Assembly (NCBI GenBank): GCA_902615745.1
Contig: CACMQB010000001.1
Coordinates: 152,349 to 216,348 of the forward strand
Reading direction: 5' to 3'
Origin: an uncultured Alphaproteobacteria bacterium
Lineage (GTDB): Bacteria; Pseudomonadota; Alphaproteobacteria; HIMB59; GCA-002718135
Length of the DNA stretch: 64,000 bases
Part shown: positions 1 through 9,489 of the stretch, in pieces
Layout: every line of letters starts with the position of its first letter
Position numbering within the stretch: the first letter of the stretch is position 1
Made by a program: the position numbers and the translations under genes
Notes under the pieces: model-generated
Seen by the model: only the letters and a program-made list of their open reading frames with translations
The model's database searches: none
Told to the model about the DNA's origin: nothing

Positions 1-907
1 GATGATTGTTGAGGCAGACGAAAGTGATGGTACCTTTTTAAAACTGCCACATCAAATATCAATTATAACTAATTTAGACATTGAACACATGGATTTTTAT
101 AAATCAAAGAAAAATTTAATTAATGCATTTGAAAAATTTATAAATCTGCTTCCGTTTTACGGAACCACAATAATGTGTTATGATGATAAGAATCTTAAAT
201 TACTAATAAACAAAATAAAAACAAGAAATATTTTATCTTATTCAATAAAAAATAAAAATGCAGATGTATTAATCTTTGACATTATTCAAAACAAACTAAA
301 AACTTCCTTTAAATTAAAAATTAACAATAAAATTATTCATTCTTCTAATTATAAATTTACTATCAATGCAATCGGAAATCACAATATTTTAAATGCAACT
401 GCAAGTATTGTTGCAGCTAAACTAAATGGAATAAAAAATAAAGATATTAATAATGCGTTGACTAATTATGTTGGTGTAAAAAGAAGATTCTCATTTATTG
501 GAAAAAAAAATAAGTCCTTTGTATACGATGATTATGCGCATCATCCAACAGAAATTGCAGCTACATTAAGTGCAGCTAAAAGTCTAAAAAATAAAGTAAT
601 AGTTGTTTTTCAACCACACAGATACACTAGAACCAAAATACTAATTAAAGAATTTATAAAAGTTTTATCAAAAGTTGACTATTTATTTTTATTAGAGACT
701 TATTCTGCTGGAGAAAAGATTATCAAGGGTGCAACTTCAAAAGATATATTTTATAAAATATTAAAAAAAAATAAAAATACTACATATTTAAAGAATATAA
801 GTGATTTAAATAAATTATTGAAACCTCATACTATGAATCAAAATACCATTGTTTTCATGGGCGCGGGCTCAATATCAAGTATCGCAAAAAAATATTTGAA
901 TAACTAA
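1..907 (+). CDS. murC: UDP-N-acetylmuramate--L-alanine ligase, C-terminal two thirds (partial)
   Basis: MurC adds L-alanine to UDP-MurNAc in the cytoplasm, the first amino acid of the peptidoglycan stem. The reading frame is already open at the left edge: the visible protein begins in the Mur ligase central domain with VEADESDG, an internal motif, so the ATG at position 2 is not the true start. Later landmarks are TNLDIEHMDFY, then DDYAHHPTEI and QPHRYTR, which mark the junction to the C-terminal ligase domain. The last ~300 residues are present. The stop codon overlaps the start of murB by one base, as in other alphaproteobacterial dcw clusters. Function is near certain; only the N-terminal nucleotide-binding part is outside the window. 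Confidence 0.96.
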   Translation, partial: MIVEADESDGTFLKLPHQISIITNLDIEHMDFYKSKKNLINAFEKFINLLPFYGTTIMCYDDKNLKLLINKIKTRNILSYSIKNKNADVLIFDIIQNKLKTSFKLKINNKIIHSSNYKFTINAIGNHNILNATASIVAAKLNGIKNKDINNALTNYVGVKRRFSFIGKKNKSFVYDDYAHHPTEIAATLSAAKSLKNKVIVVFQPHRYTRTKILIKEFIKVLSKVDYLFLLETYSAGEKIIKGATSKDIFYKILKKNKNTTYLKNISDLNKLLKPHTMNQNTIVFMGAGSISSIAKKYLNN

Positions 908-1800
908 TGTCAAAAAAAATTTTAGAATTAGCTGATAAACTTAAAAGTAAAATTTACACTGATTATAATGCTGGTAAACATACTTGGTTCAGAACGGGAG
1001 GTAATGCAAAAATATTTGCTATAGTTGAAGATAATTTAGAGTTAGAAATTATATTGAATGAAATAAATAATGAAAATTTTTACATATTAGGTTCAGGTTC
1101 AAATCTTTTAATTAGAGATAATGGTTACAATGGAACTCTTATAAAATTAGGCAAAGGTTTTAATTCTATTAATATTAATGATAACAAACTTGAAGTTGGC
1201 GCTGGTATTTTAGACATTAATTTATCAAATTATGCATTGAGACAAAATATAGAGGGTTTTGAATTTTATAGTGGTATTCCAGGGTCAATAGGTGGAGCAG
1301 TTAAAATGAATGCTGGTTGTTATGGTTCGGAAACTGTAGATGTTATAAATAGTATTGAAATTAGCGATAATTTTGGCCAAAGAAAAACAATCACAAAAGA
1401 TAAATTAAATCTAAAATATAGATCTTCAAAAATTAATAATACAGATATAATTACAAAAGCTATATTTAATTTTAATTATGGAGATCAAGAATTAATCAAA
1501 GAAAAGATTAATGAAATAAAAAATAAACGTTTAGAATCTCAGCCAATTAAAAATAAAACTTCTGGCAGTACTTTTAAAAATCCTAAAAATTTTCATGCAG
1601 CAAAATTAATTGAGGAAGCAGGATGCAAAGGTACCAATTATGGAGATGCATATGTAAGTGAAAAACATGCGAATTTTTTAATAAATAGGGGAAGTGCTTC
1701 AGCAACAGATATAGAAAACCTAGGTAAAAGTATTGTTGAAAAAGTATATGCCAAATTCAATGTAAAATTGGAATGGGAGGTAAAAATAATAGGTGAGTAA
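907..1800 (+). CDS. murB: UDP-N-acetylenolpyruvoylglucosamine reductase
   Basis: MurB reduces UDP-GlcNAc-enolpyruvate to UDP-MurNAc with NADPH and FAD. The 297-residue protein has the FAD-binding half (ILGSGSNLLIRDNG near residue 60-75, GFEFYSGIPGSIGGAVKMNAG near 110-130) and the MurB C-terminal domain with SGSTFKNP near residue 217, which holds the catalytic serine. At under 300 residues it belongs to the shorter type II MurB, not the ~340-residue E. coli type. The ATG overlaps the murC stop by one base and the end overlaps ddl by 8 bases, so translation is probably coupled along murC-murB-ddl. Confidence 0.97.
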   Translation: MSKKILELADKLKSKIYTDYNAGKHTWFRTGGNAKIFAIVEDNLELEIILNEINNENFYILGSGSNLLIRDNGYNGTLIKLGKGFNSININDNKLEVGAGILDINLSNYALRQNIEGFEFYSGIPGSIGGAVKMNAGCYGSETVDVINSIEISDNFGQRKTITKDKLNLKYRSSKINNTDIITKAIFNFNYGDQELIKEKINEIKNKRLESQPIKNKTSGSTFKNPKNFHAAKLIEEAGCKGTNYGDAYVSEKHANFLINRGSASATDIENLGKSIVEKVYAKFNVKLEWEVKIIGE

Positions 1801-2743
1801 TAAAAAATTTTTAATTTTAGAAGGAGGTAATAATGAAGAGCATGATGTATCTTTAGTAACCTCTAGAGAAATTCAAAAAATTCTAAATCAAAATAAATTG
1901 AAGTTTAAGACATTAAGAGTTAATCCTAAAAACTTTCATAAAAAAATAATTAATTATAAAAATTTTGTTTGTATTAATGCTTTACATGGACCTTTTGGAG
2001 AAGATGGACAAACTCAAAAAATTTTAAAAAAAAATAAAATTCCTTTTTCTCATTCAAATATAAAATCATCTAATCTATGTTTTAATAAATCTGCATCTAA
2101 GAAAGAAATTATTAAAAATAAATTAATGTCTCCAAAATATTATCTTTTAAATATAAATGATTTAACTGAAAAGAAATTAGTTATTATTAAAAGTAAGTTA
2201 AAAAAATTTGTTATTAAGCCTAATAGAAGTGGTTCAAGTTTTGGTATAAAAATAATTAAAAATCAAAAAGAATTTGATATTTTAATTTCTAATTTAGAAG
2301 AATTTAAATGGAAACTTACTAATCACAAAGAAATTTTAATAGAAGAGTATATATCTGGAAGAGAGCTTACAGTTTCAACTATTAAATTGGATAAAAAAAT
2401 TCACGCACTTGCTGTTACAGAGATAAAATCGAAAAATAATTTTTTTGATTATAAAGCAAAATATTCAAAAGGTTACGCTAAACATATTTTGCCAGCTAAG
2501 TTAAATAAAATAAATTATGCTAAATGTCTTAAGTTTGCAACTAAAGCTCATAAGCTCTTAGGCTGTAATTCACTTGCGAGAACTGATTTTATTTTTGATA
2601 CAAAAAAAAATAAAATTTTCTTTTTAGAAACAAATACTCAACCTGGACTTACTCCTATATCTTTGTTACCTGAACAAGCTAATCATAAAGGTTTATCATT
2701 TTCTGAAATTATTTTTATTTTGATCAAAAATTTGAATTATTAG
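1793..2743 (+). CDS. ddl: D-alanine--D-alanine ligase
   Basis: Ddl joins two D-alanines for the peptidoglycan stem pentapeptide, in the cytoplasm. The 316-residue ATP-grasp protein begins with an N-terminal EGGNNEEHDVSL substrate loop. NALHGPFGEDG lies near residue 63, the ATP-binding lysine region IKPNRSGSSFG near 140, EEYISGRELTVS near 185 and the terminal NTQPGLTP motif near 280. The start is a GTG inside the end of murB, with GGGAGG about 12 bases upstream, so a purine-rich site in murB drives it. It is followed two bases later by ftsQ. The standard dcw position supports the call. Confidence 0.96.
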   Translation: MSNKKFLILEGGNNEEHDVSLVTSREIQKILNQNKLKFKTLRVNPKNFHKKIINYKNFVCINALHGPFGEDGQTQKILKKNKIPFSHSNIKSSNLCFNKSASKKEIIKNKLMSPKYYLLNINDLTEKKLVIIKSKLKKFVIKPNRSGSSFGIKIIKNQKEFDILISNLEEFKWKLTNHKEILIEEYISGRELTVSTIKLDKKIHALAVTEIKSKNNFFDYKAKYSKGYAKHILPAKLNKINYAKCLKFATKAHKLLGCNSLARTDFIFDTKKNKIFFLETNTQPGLTPISLLPEQANHKGLSFSEIIFILIKNLNY

Positions 2744-2744
2744 T

Positions 2745-3518
2745 ATGAACAATATTAATAGAAGAAGATATGTCTTAAATTTTAGATTATTGATTTATTT
2801 TTGTATTTTCTTATCTTTAATTTTTTTTTCTTATTTAATATATTTTAATAAAAATTATATATTTTTGATTTCTAAAAATTTAATTCAAAATTTTTCCGAA
2901 AACTTCCAATATCAATTTACAACCTTTGATATTTCAGGTTTAGAAAAAATTGAATCAAAATTTGTAGAAGATAAAATACAAAAATATATAGACTCTTCAA
3001 TTTTTTTATTACCATTAGATCAAATTAATAATTCAATAAAACAAAACAATTGGGTTAAAGAAATTTATTTAAATACAAATTATAAAGATACCCTATTTAT
3101 CCGGATTGAAGAATATAAGCCTATAGGCATCTATTATTTTAATGATAATTACTTTTTTTTTGATGAAAATGGAAAAATTATAGATCAAACTTATATTACA
3201 GATTTTTCTAATCAGTCATTAATAATATTTAAAGGTAATTCCTCAAATTTAGAAGCTAATTCAATAATTAATATTTTAAAAAATAATGATTTTAAAAAAA
3301 AATATAAAATTGAGAATTTAGAATTTGTCAATAAAAGAAGATGGGATATAAATTTATATAGCGATGTGAAATTATTGCTTTCAGAAGAAGATCCAAATAA
3401 ATCTATACAAAATTTTATTAAGATACAAAATAAACTTAGCAAAACAGATATTAATAATATAAAAATATATGATTTAAGAAATTTAAAAAAAACAATCTTA
3501 ATTAATTTAAATGATTAA
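2745..3518 (+). CDS. ftsQ: cell division protein FtsQ
   Basis: FtsQ is a bitopic inner-membrane divisome protein that links early and late division proteins. This 257-residue protein has a basic N-terminus (NNINRRRY), one membrane segment at about residues 14-35, then a POTRA-like region starting near FDISGLEKIES and an FtsQ beta domain. Sequence identity to known FtsQ cannot be judged by eye, but size, topology and position between ddl and ftsA are diagnostic. The downstream ftsA start overlaps its last codons by 8 bases. Confidence 0.93.
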   Translation: MNNINRRRYVLNFRLLIYFCIFLSLIFFSYLIYFNKNYIFLISKNLIQNFSENFQYQFTTFDISGLEKIESKFVEDKIQKYIDSSIFLLPLDQINNSIKQNNWVKEIYLNTNYKDTLFIRIEEYKPIGIYYFNDNYFFFDENGKIIDQTYITDFSNQSLIIFKGNSSNLEANSIINILKNNDFKKKYKIENLEFVNKRRWDINLYSDVKLLLSEEDPNKSIQNFIKIQNKLSKTDINNIKIYDLRNLKKTILINLND

Positions 3519-4731
3519 AGCTGGTCTAGATATTGGTAATTCAAAAATATCATGTGTTATTGCTGATTATAAGAATACTGAAAATATTAATATCCTATCC
3601 ATTGCTAGTGTTCCTAATAATAATATAAAAAAAAATATTATTTTAAATTTTGAAAATTTACATGATCAAATTAAATCTTTAGTTATAGATGCTGAAAAAC
3701 AATCTCAAACTAAATTAAATTCTATTAATCTTAATCTATCTTTATTGAATTCTAATTCTCACTATTACAACTCAGCAATAGAATTAAAAAATGAGAAAAT
3801 TTCAGAGTTACATCTTAAAAAAATTATTAATCAATCAGAATATTTTGATAATCATCGTGAACAATTCGAAATATTTAATAATATAACGTCATACGATATC
3901 GATAATAACCAGTATTTTAATGCTCCAATAGGAAATTACTCAGATAATATAAAAATTAACTTTTATAAAATAAATATACAAAAAAAATATTCAGATAATA
4001 TTTCCAGTGTTATTAAAAAATTGAAACTTAATATCGATAATTATATTCCTTCTCCATTATCTGCCTCTTTATCGTCACTAACAAAAGATGAAAAAGAACT
4101 AGGAACTATCTGTATTGATTTAGGTCATTCAACATCTTCTATATCAGTTTTTGAAAACAATAAGTTTGTGTATGGAGACGCAATAGGTGTTGGCAGTAAT
4201 AATGTTACATTAGATATTGCTCGAGGTTTATCAACTAATATTTCAAGTGCTGAAAGATTAAAAACTTTATACGGCTCTCTCGTTTCATCGCCTAGCGATG
4301 ATCATGAAATAATAGAAATTCCAATAATTTCAGATGATAAAAATTCATTTAAACAAATAACAAGATCAAGCTTAAATGCTATTATTAGACCACGTATTGA
4401 AGAAACTTTAGAGATGATATGGCAAAAAATTAAAGACAATAATTTAAACAATAAAAAATTAAATAATGTAGTTCTTACTGGCGGTGGGGCAATGATGGAT
4501 AATATTGAAAAATATGTAGAAACAATTTTTGCAAGTGGCGTGAGAGTATCAAGTCCCTTAGAACAATTAAATTTGGATAATATTTTTAAAAAACCCAATT
4601 TTTGCGACATTATTGGATCTATCTTGTATGAACAAGATTTGTTTAAAATTGATTTTTTGGCAAATCAATCAAAAAATACAAAAAAGCGAGGAATATCAGG
4701 CTTTTTTTCTTGGCTTGATCAGTATATTTAG
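3511..4731 (+). CDS. ftsA: cell division protein FtsA (actin-like FtsZ membrane anchor)
   Basis: FtsA is an actin-fold ATPase that tethers FtsZ filaments to the membrane and recruits later divisome proteins. The 406-residue protein starts with AGLDIGNSKISCVIA (phosphate 1 loop), has CIDLGHSTSSISVF near residue 205 (phosphate 2) and VVLTGGGAMMDNIE near 320 (adenosine motif). The extreme C-terminus, GISGFFSWLDQYI, has the amphipathic membrane-targeting helix pattern expected of FtsA. The start overlaps ftsQ by 8 bases. An 80-base gap to ftsZ follows, the largest within the cluster. Confidence 0.96.
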   Translation: MIKAGLDIGNSKISCVIADYKNTENINILSIASVPNNNIKKNIILNFENLHDQIKSLVIDAEKQSQTKLNSINLNLSLLNSNSHYYNSAIELKNEKISELHLKKIINQSEYFDNHREQFEIFNNITSYDIDNNQYFNAPIGNYSDNIKINFYKINIQKKYSDNISSVIKKLKLNIDNYIPSPLSASLSSLTKDEKELGTICIDLGHSTSSISVFENNKFVYGDAIGVGSNNVTLDIARGLSTNISSAERLKTLYGSLVSSPSDDHEIIEIPIISDDKNSFKQITRSSLNAIIRPRIEETLEMIWQKIKDNNLNNKKLNNVVLTGGGAMMDNIEKYVETIFASGVRVSSPLEQLNLDNIFKKPNFCDIIGSILYEQDLFKIDFLANQSKNTKKRGISGFFSWLDQYI

Positions 4732-4780
4732 ATAATACTATATGTAGTAAATTATATTGACGATTTCGAACATAAATCGT
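4715..4780 (+). promoter_or_regulatory. ftsZ: possible ftsZ promoter and inverted repeat
   Basis: The 3' end of ftsA has TTGATC at 4715-4720 and, 18 bases on, TATATG at 4739-4744, an acceptable sigma70-like pair. Just downstream a 7-bp inverted repeat (ACGATTT at 4760-4766, AAATCGT at 4774-4780) lies in the would-be leader. It has no U-tract, so it does not look like a terminator. A dedicated ftsZ promoter after ftsA is common in bacteria. No start-site data are available, so this is a weak call. Confidence 0.3.
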
Positions 4781-4810
4781 TAAAAACTATTTAAAACGGC
4801 GGAGATTACA

Positions 4811-6460
4811 ATGACTATCAATATTTCATTACAAGATGTAGAGCAAAACTTACATCCCAAAATAACAGTTTTGGGAGTAGGTGGATCTGGCGGAAATGCA
4901 GTTAACAACATGATTAATGCTAATTTAGAAGGTGTAGATTTTTTAATAGCTAATACAGATGCACAAGCTTTACAAATTTCAAGTTGTCCAAATAAAATTC
5001 AATTAGGATTAAACAGCACCAAAGGTTTGGGTGCGGGAATGAGACCTGATATTGGAAGGCAGGCAGCAGAAGAAGCAATTCAAGATCTAAGTGAAAAGTT
5101 TGATGGTAGTCATATGCTTTTTATAGCAGCTGGAATGGGCGGTGGTACTGGCACAGGAGCTGCACCAGTAATTGCTAAACTAGCAAGAGAAAAAGGAATA
5201 CTAACTGTAGGTGTTGTAACTAAACCTTTTCATTTTGAAGGCTCTCAAAGAATGAAGTTAGCTGAGAAAGGAATTGAAGAACTGCAACAGTATGTTGATA
5301 CATTACTAACAATACCTAATCAAAATTTATTTAGAATTGCTAATGAAAAAACTACATTTTCTGATGCATTTAAGATGGCTGACGATGTTTTATATGCAGG
5401 TGTTAGAGGTGTAACTGATCTTATGGTTCAACCAGGAATGATAAATTTAGATTTTTCAGATATCAAAACTGTAATGTCTGAAATGGGTAAAGCTATGATG
5501 GGTACTGGTGAAGCACAAGGTGAAGGTAGAGCAATTGCAGCTGCTGAAGCAGCTATTGCAAACCCATTAATTGATGACGTGTCCTTAAAAGGTGCAAAAG
5601 GTCTAATAATTAATATCACCGGCGGTAAAGACATTACATTGTATGAAGTTGATGAGGCTGCAAATAGGATCAAACAAGAAGTTGATGAAGAAGCAAACAT
5701 TATTTATGGAACTACTTGCGACGATAGACTTGAAGGTGTTGTAAGAGTTAGCATTGTGGCAACAGGTATAGATGTAAAAAATAATATATCAACTAAACCG
5801 ATAGAAAGCTTTGCGCCAATAAATATAAATAATGATATTTATAAGCAAGATATAGAAAAATCTGAGTTATTGTCTGAAAGTACTATCTTGCAGGAAAATG
5901 CTTCACAAGATGGAAAAATTCTAGATGAAGAGATTAATAACATAGCAAATGAAGGAATGCTCAATAATCAAAGTTCTGATAACATTCATGTAGAAGAGCA
6001 AACAAATATTAACCAAATAGAGACTTCTAGCTTAGAAGAAAATATTGATGATAAAGTATTTATTGAAAATGAAGTTACAGAAACTTTAGATCAAATTGAA
6101 ACTGATAATATCTCTATGGAGGAATCAACCTCATCTATGGATATAGATAAACCAAATGAAGCAAGTGTGAGAAGGTTAAGTTTATTTGATACCCTTTCTA
6201 CTGAAAATAAATCTGAAGATATAGCTGTAGAAAATGATATTATTACTAAGACTGAACCCGTTTTTGCCGCTTCAGAGGAAAAGATTGAAGAAAATCACTC
6301 TGAGGATAACAATTCCGAAGATGATAATTTAAGTATCGTTGAAAAAGAGGAATTCAGTGCTGAAGAGAGTGAAACTTCTGAAATAGATGATGAGTTCAAT
6401 CAAGAAACAGAGGAAGAACTTTTAGATATACCAACTTTCCTTAGAAGGCAGGCTAATTAG
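4811..6460 (+). CDS. ftsZ: cell division protein FtsZ with long acidic linker
   Basis: FtsZ is the tubulin-like GTPase that forms the division ring. The GTPase core (about residues 12-320) has [13 protein letters not shown], the tubulin signature [15 protein letters not shown] near residue 107, and [11 protein letters not shown], the T7-loop region that completes the neighbouring subunit's active site. A roughly 210-residue low-complexity linker rich in Glu, Asp, Asn and Ser follows. The protein ends with DIPTFLRRQ, the conserved C-terminal peptide that contacts FtsA. At 549 residues it is long, because of the linker, as in many alphaproteobacteria. A Shine-Dalgarno-like GGAG is 9 bases before the ATG. 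Confidence 0.98.
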   Translation: MTINISLQDVEQNLHPKITVLGVGGSGGNAVNNMINANLEGVDFLIANTDAQALQISSCPNKIQLGLNSTKGLGAGMRPDIGRQAAEEAIQDLSEKFDGSHMLFIAAGMGGGTGTGAAPVIAKLAREKGILTVGVVTKPFHFEGSQRMKLAEKGIEELQQYVDTLLTIPNQNLFRIANEKTTFSDAFKMADDVLYAGVRGVTDLMVQPGMINLDFSDIKTVMSEMGKAMMGTGEAQGEGRAIAAAEAAIANPLIDDVSLKGAKGLIINITGGKDITLYEVDEAANRIKQEVDEEANIIYGTTCDDRLEGVVRVSIVATGIDVKNNISTKPIESFAPININNDIYKQDIEKSELLSESTILQENASQDGKILDEEINNIANEGMLNNQSSDNIHVEEQTNINQIETSSLEENIDDKVFIENEVTETLDQIETDNISMEESTSSMDIDKPNEASVRRLSLFDTLSTENKSEDIAVENDIITKTEPVFAASEEKIEENHSEDNNSEDDNLSIVEKEEFSAEESETSEIDDEFNQETEEELLDIPTFLRRQAN

Positions 6461-6529
6461 TAAATAAACTATTATCTGCAATATTTTGAAATATTAGGTT
6501 AGTTGTTAAGAACGTCAAAAGTATGTAAT

Positions 6530-6555
6530 AAAAGTGCTGTAATCAGCACTTTTTT
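6530..6555 (+). terminator. intrinsic terminator between ftsZ and lpxC
   Basis: A 9-10 bp perfect stem (AAAGTGCTG at 6531-6539 with CAGCACTTT at 6544-6552, loop TAAT) runs into six T residues at 6550-6555. This is a good rho-independent terminator for the dcw transcript. The lpxC ATG follows only 3 bases after the T-run, leaving no room for a normal leader. Confidence 0.8.
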
Positions 6556-6558
6556 AAA

Positions 6559-7431
6559 ATGATAGACATATCAAATAATTCTAAAAATCAACAAACAATA
6601 GCTGAACCATTATCAATTAATGGAATAGGATTACACTCAGGAGTAGATGTAACAATGAAATTATATCCTGCTGAAGCTGATTATGGAATAAAGTTTATCC
6701 GAAAGGATCTGAATAAAAATAACATCATTGAAGCTATATGGTCAAATGTTACTAATACAAAATTAAGTACAACTATAAGTAATCAAAATGGTGCAAGTGT
6801 CTCAACAATTGAGCATTTAATGAGTGCTTTGTCCGGACTACATATAGATAATATCAAAATCGAAATTGATGGGCCAGAAGTCCCAATAATGGACGGAAGC
6901 TCAATAAAGTTTGTTGATCTTATTGATAAAACTTCTATTCAAAATTTGAGTAAAAGAAGAAAAATTTTAAAAGTTAAAAAAAATATTAAAGTAGAAAATA
7001 ATGATACATCTGTAGAATTAAAACCTAATAATCAGTTTTCAATTGATTTTGAAATTGATTTTCCCAGTAAATTAGTTAGCAAACAAAGCTGTCAATTACA
7101 GTTAGTAAATGGAAACTATAAAACTGATATTGCATCAGCTCGAACTTTTGGTTTTGAAAGAGATGTTGATATGCTAAGATCAAATGGATTAGCACTAGGG
7201 GGTTCTTTAGATAACGCTGTGGTTGTTGGAGAGACTAAAATACTTAATTCAGATGGTTTACGCTTTAAGGATGAGTTTGTAAGACATAAAATTCTTGATT
7301 CTATTGGAGATTTATATTTAGCAGGGGCACCAATTCAAGGTTATTTTCTAGGCAATAAATCTGGCCATTATTTAAATAACTTATTATTAAGATCTTTGTT
7401 TGCTAATAAAAATAATTACGAATACATTTAG
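6559..7431 (+). CDS. lpxC: UDP-3-O-acyl-N-acetylglucosamine deacetylase
   Basis: LpxC is the zinc deacetylase that performs the committed step of lipid A synthesis, so the organism makes lipopolysaccharide. The 290-residue protein has QQTIAEPLSINGIGLHSG at the N-terminus, the zinc-ligand region STIEHLMSAL near residue 80, DGPEVPIMDGSS near 105, and the second metal site and catalytic histidine in RHKILDSIGDLYLAG near 235-250. Position after ftsZ is the classical one. No ribosome-binding site can be seen: the ATG sits immediately after the terminator hairpin at 6530-6555, and there is no other in-frame ATG before the conserved core. Confidence 0.96.
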   Translation: MIDISNNSKNQQTIAEPLSINGIGLHSGVDVTMKLYPAEADYGIKFIRKDLNKNNIIEAIWSNVTNTKLSTTISNQNGASVSTIEHLMSALSGLHIDNIKIEIDGPEVPIMDGSSIKFVDLIDKTSIQNLSKRRKILKVKKNIKVENNDTSVELKPNNQFSIDFEIDFPSKLVSKQSCQLQLVNGNYKTDIASARTFGFERDVDMLRSNGLALGGSLDNAVVVGETKILNSDGLRFKDEFVRHKILDSIGDLYLAGAPIQGYFLGNKSGHYLNNLLLRSLFANKNNYEYI

Positions 7432-8817
7432 TTAGATCATTTTTTTTGGATCAACTATTTTATCAAAATCCTTTTCAGATACTAATTTCAATTTCAAAGC
7501 TGCTTTTTTAAGAGTCAAGTTCTCAGTAAAGGCCTTTTTTGCAATTTTTGCAGCATTGTCATATCCAATACTATTGTTTAAGGCAGTAACAAGCATTAAA
7601 GAGTTTTTCAAATGATTATCAATAATGTCTTTGTTTGCTTTCAATCCCTTTAAGCAATTATTATTAAAACTTTTGATACCATCACTTAGAAGGTTTACTG
7701 ACTGAATAATATTAAAGGCTATAACAGGTTTATATGTATTAAGTTGAAAATGACCATTTGAACCAGCAAGATCGACAGTTGTAGTATTACCTATTACTTG
7801 AACACACACCATACTTAAAGCTTCAATTTGTGTTGGATTTACCTTTCCAGGCATAATTGATGATCCAGGTTCATTTGCGGGTAATATCAATTCTCCTAAG
7901 CCTGATCTAGGCCCAGATGCCAAAAATCTGATATCATTTATTATTTTTAGTAATGAGATTGATAAAGTTTTTAAAGAATTTGAAAAATTAATTAGAGGAT
8001 CATGAGAAGCTAAAGACTCAAATTTATTTTGAGAGGGTTTATAATTATCCATAGTAAGTTTATTCAAATATTTACAAAATACTTTATCGAATTTTTTTGG
8101 TGCATTAATTCCTGAGCCTACAGCAGTCCCACCCTGAGCAAGATATTTTAATTCTGATTTTGCAACTTCTATTCTTTTTAAACAAGCTTGTAATTGAGTA
8201 CAAAATGCAGAAAACTCATCACCTAAAGTTATCGGCGTTGCATCTTGAGTATGTGTTCTTCCTATTTTAATTATATTTTTAAATATTTTTTTCTTTTTTT
8301 GAAATTCTTTTATAAGATCTTTTAGATTTGGAATAAAATTTTTTATTGATAACTCATTAATTGCAACATGCATTATTGTTGGAAATGTATCATTTGATGA
8401 TTGAGATAAATTTACATGATCATTTGGGTGAATTGGTTTTTTACTTCCAATTCTTCCTTTTAATTTTTTGATAATATGATTACTAATTACTTCATTTGCA
8501 TTCATATTAGTTTGAGTTCCTGATCCAGTTTGCCATACTGATAATGGAAACTCATCTATAAGTTTTAAATTAATAATATCATCGCAGGCTTTTGATATAA
8601 ATGATCCCAATTTTTTATCTATAACACCTAGTTCTATGTTTGCTTCTGCAGCTGCTTTCTTTTGCTGACCCAACGCAATAATCAATTCTGATGGTATTTT
8701 TTCACTGCCAATTCTAAAATTTTCTAATGATCTTTGAGTTTGTGCACCCCAGAGTTTATTTTTATCTATCTTTTTGGAACCTAAACTGTCAAATTCTATT
8801 CTTTTTTTAATAGCCAT
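7432..8817 (-). CDS. fumC: class II fumarate hydratase
   Basis: FumC hydrates fumarate to L-malate in the TCA cycle and needs no iron-sulfur cluster. The 461-residue protein has the aspartase/fumarase signature GSSIMPGKVNP near residue 320, SGSGTQTNMNANEV-type substrate loop (WQTGSGTQTNMNAN near 95-108), and GRTHTQDATP near 185. Length matches the family. It ends one base after the convergent lpxC gene, and its start is only about 40 bases from the divergent gpmA, so the two probably share a short promoter region. Confidence 0.97.
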   Translation of the reverse strand: MAIKKRIEFDSLGSKKIDKNKLWGAQTQRSLENFRIGSEKIPSELIIALGQQKKAAAEANIELGVIDKKLGSFISKACDDIINLKLIDEFPLSVWQTGSGTQTNMNANEVISNHIIKKLKGRIGSKKPIHPNDHVNLSQSSNDTFPTIMHVAINELSIKNFIPNLKDLIKEFQKKKKIFKNIIKIGRTHTQDATPITLGDEFSAFCTQLQACLKRIEVAKSELKYLAQGGTAVGSGINAPKKFDKVFCKYLNKLTMDNYKPSQNKFESLASHDPLINFSNSLKTLSISLLKIINDIRFLASGPRSGLGELILPANEPGSSIMPGKVNPTQIEALSMVCVQVIGNTTTVDLAGSNGHFQLNTYKPVIAFNIIQSVNLLSDGIKSFNNNCLKGLKANKDIIDNHLKNSLMLVTALNNSIGYDNAAKIAKKAFTENLTLKKAALKLKLVSEKDFDKIVDPKKMI

Positions 8818-8859
8818 TACTTACTTAACAAATTCTTTATAACATATTATATGCAACTT

Positions 8860-9489
8860 ATGAACAAACTTGTTTTACTTAGACATGGTCAAAGTCAGTG
8901 GAATTTAGAAAATAGATTTACTGGCTGGAAAGATGTTCCATTAACTGAAAAAGGCATTAAAGAAGCTAATAATGCAGGATATTTATTAAAAAAACATAAT
9001 ATAAAAATTGATAAAGTTTTTAGTAGTGTTTTAGAAAGAGCAAATAAGACAGCAGAAATAGCTATAAAAGCATCAGAAATAGAAAATTTGCATGAAAATG
9101 GAAAATTAATTTATGTAAAAAACCAAAATCTAAATGAAAGGGATTATGGAGATTTAGTTGGTTTAAATAAAGCTGAAACTGCTGATAAATTTGGAAAAGA
9201 ACAAGTACACATATGGAGAAGATCTTATGATACACCACCTCCCAACGGAGAAAGTCTTAAGGATGTAGTAGATCGAGTTTCTCCTTACTTTACTGAAACA
9301 ATTCAACCACATATTTTAAATAAAAAAAATGTTTTAATTGCAGCACATGGTAATTCCTTAAGAGCAATTATGATTAAAGTCGGTATGTATAAACCTGAAG
9401 AAATATCTTCTATAGAACTTCCAACTGGTAGTCCATTATGTTTAGATTACCAAAATGGAGAATTAATTCAACATTATTACTTGGATTAA
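8860..9489 (+). CDS. gpmA: 2,3-bisphosphoglycerate-dependent phosphoglycerate mutase
   Basis: GpmA interconverts 3- and 2-phosphoglycerate in glycolysis and gluconeogenesis through a phosphohistidine. The catalytic motif LLRHGQSQWN is at residues 5-14, followed by RFTGWKDVPLTEKG; ERDYGDLVGLNK and the second histidine region AAHGNSLRA near residue 171 complete the active site. I prefer the ATG at 8860, which gives the family-standard MNKLVLLRHG start; an ATG 9 bases upstream (8851) is possible. Neither has a clear ribosome-binding site. The 3' end overlaps the convergent sspB by 4 bases. Confidence 0.95.
   Translation: MNKLVLLRHGQSQWNLENRFTGWKDVPLTEKGIKEANNAGYLLKKHNIKIDKVFSSVLERANKTAEIAIKASEIENLHENGKLIYVKNQNLNERDYGDLVGLNKAETADKFGKEQVHIWRRSYDTPPPNGESLKDVVDRVSPYFTETIQPHILNKKNVLIAAHGNSLRAIMIKVGMYKPEEISSIELPTGSPLCLDYQNGELIQHYYLD

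Noticed and set aside
4760..4780. Terminator between ftsA and ftsZ
   Set aside because: The 7-bp stem has no U-tract after it and lies in the ftsZ leader; kept only as a possible regulatory inverted repeat.
5428..5700. 90-residue antisense frame inside ftsZ
   Set aside because: It is the shadow of a conserved coding region on the other strand. The same holds for other long antisense frames over htrA, ilvB, leuA, livM, accC and rne.
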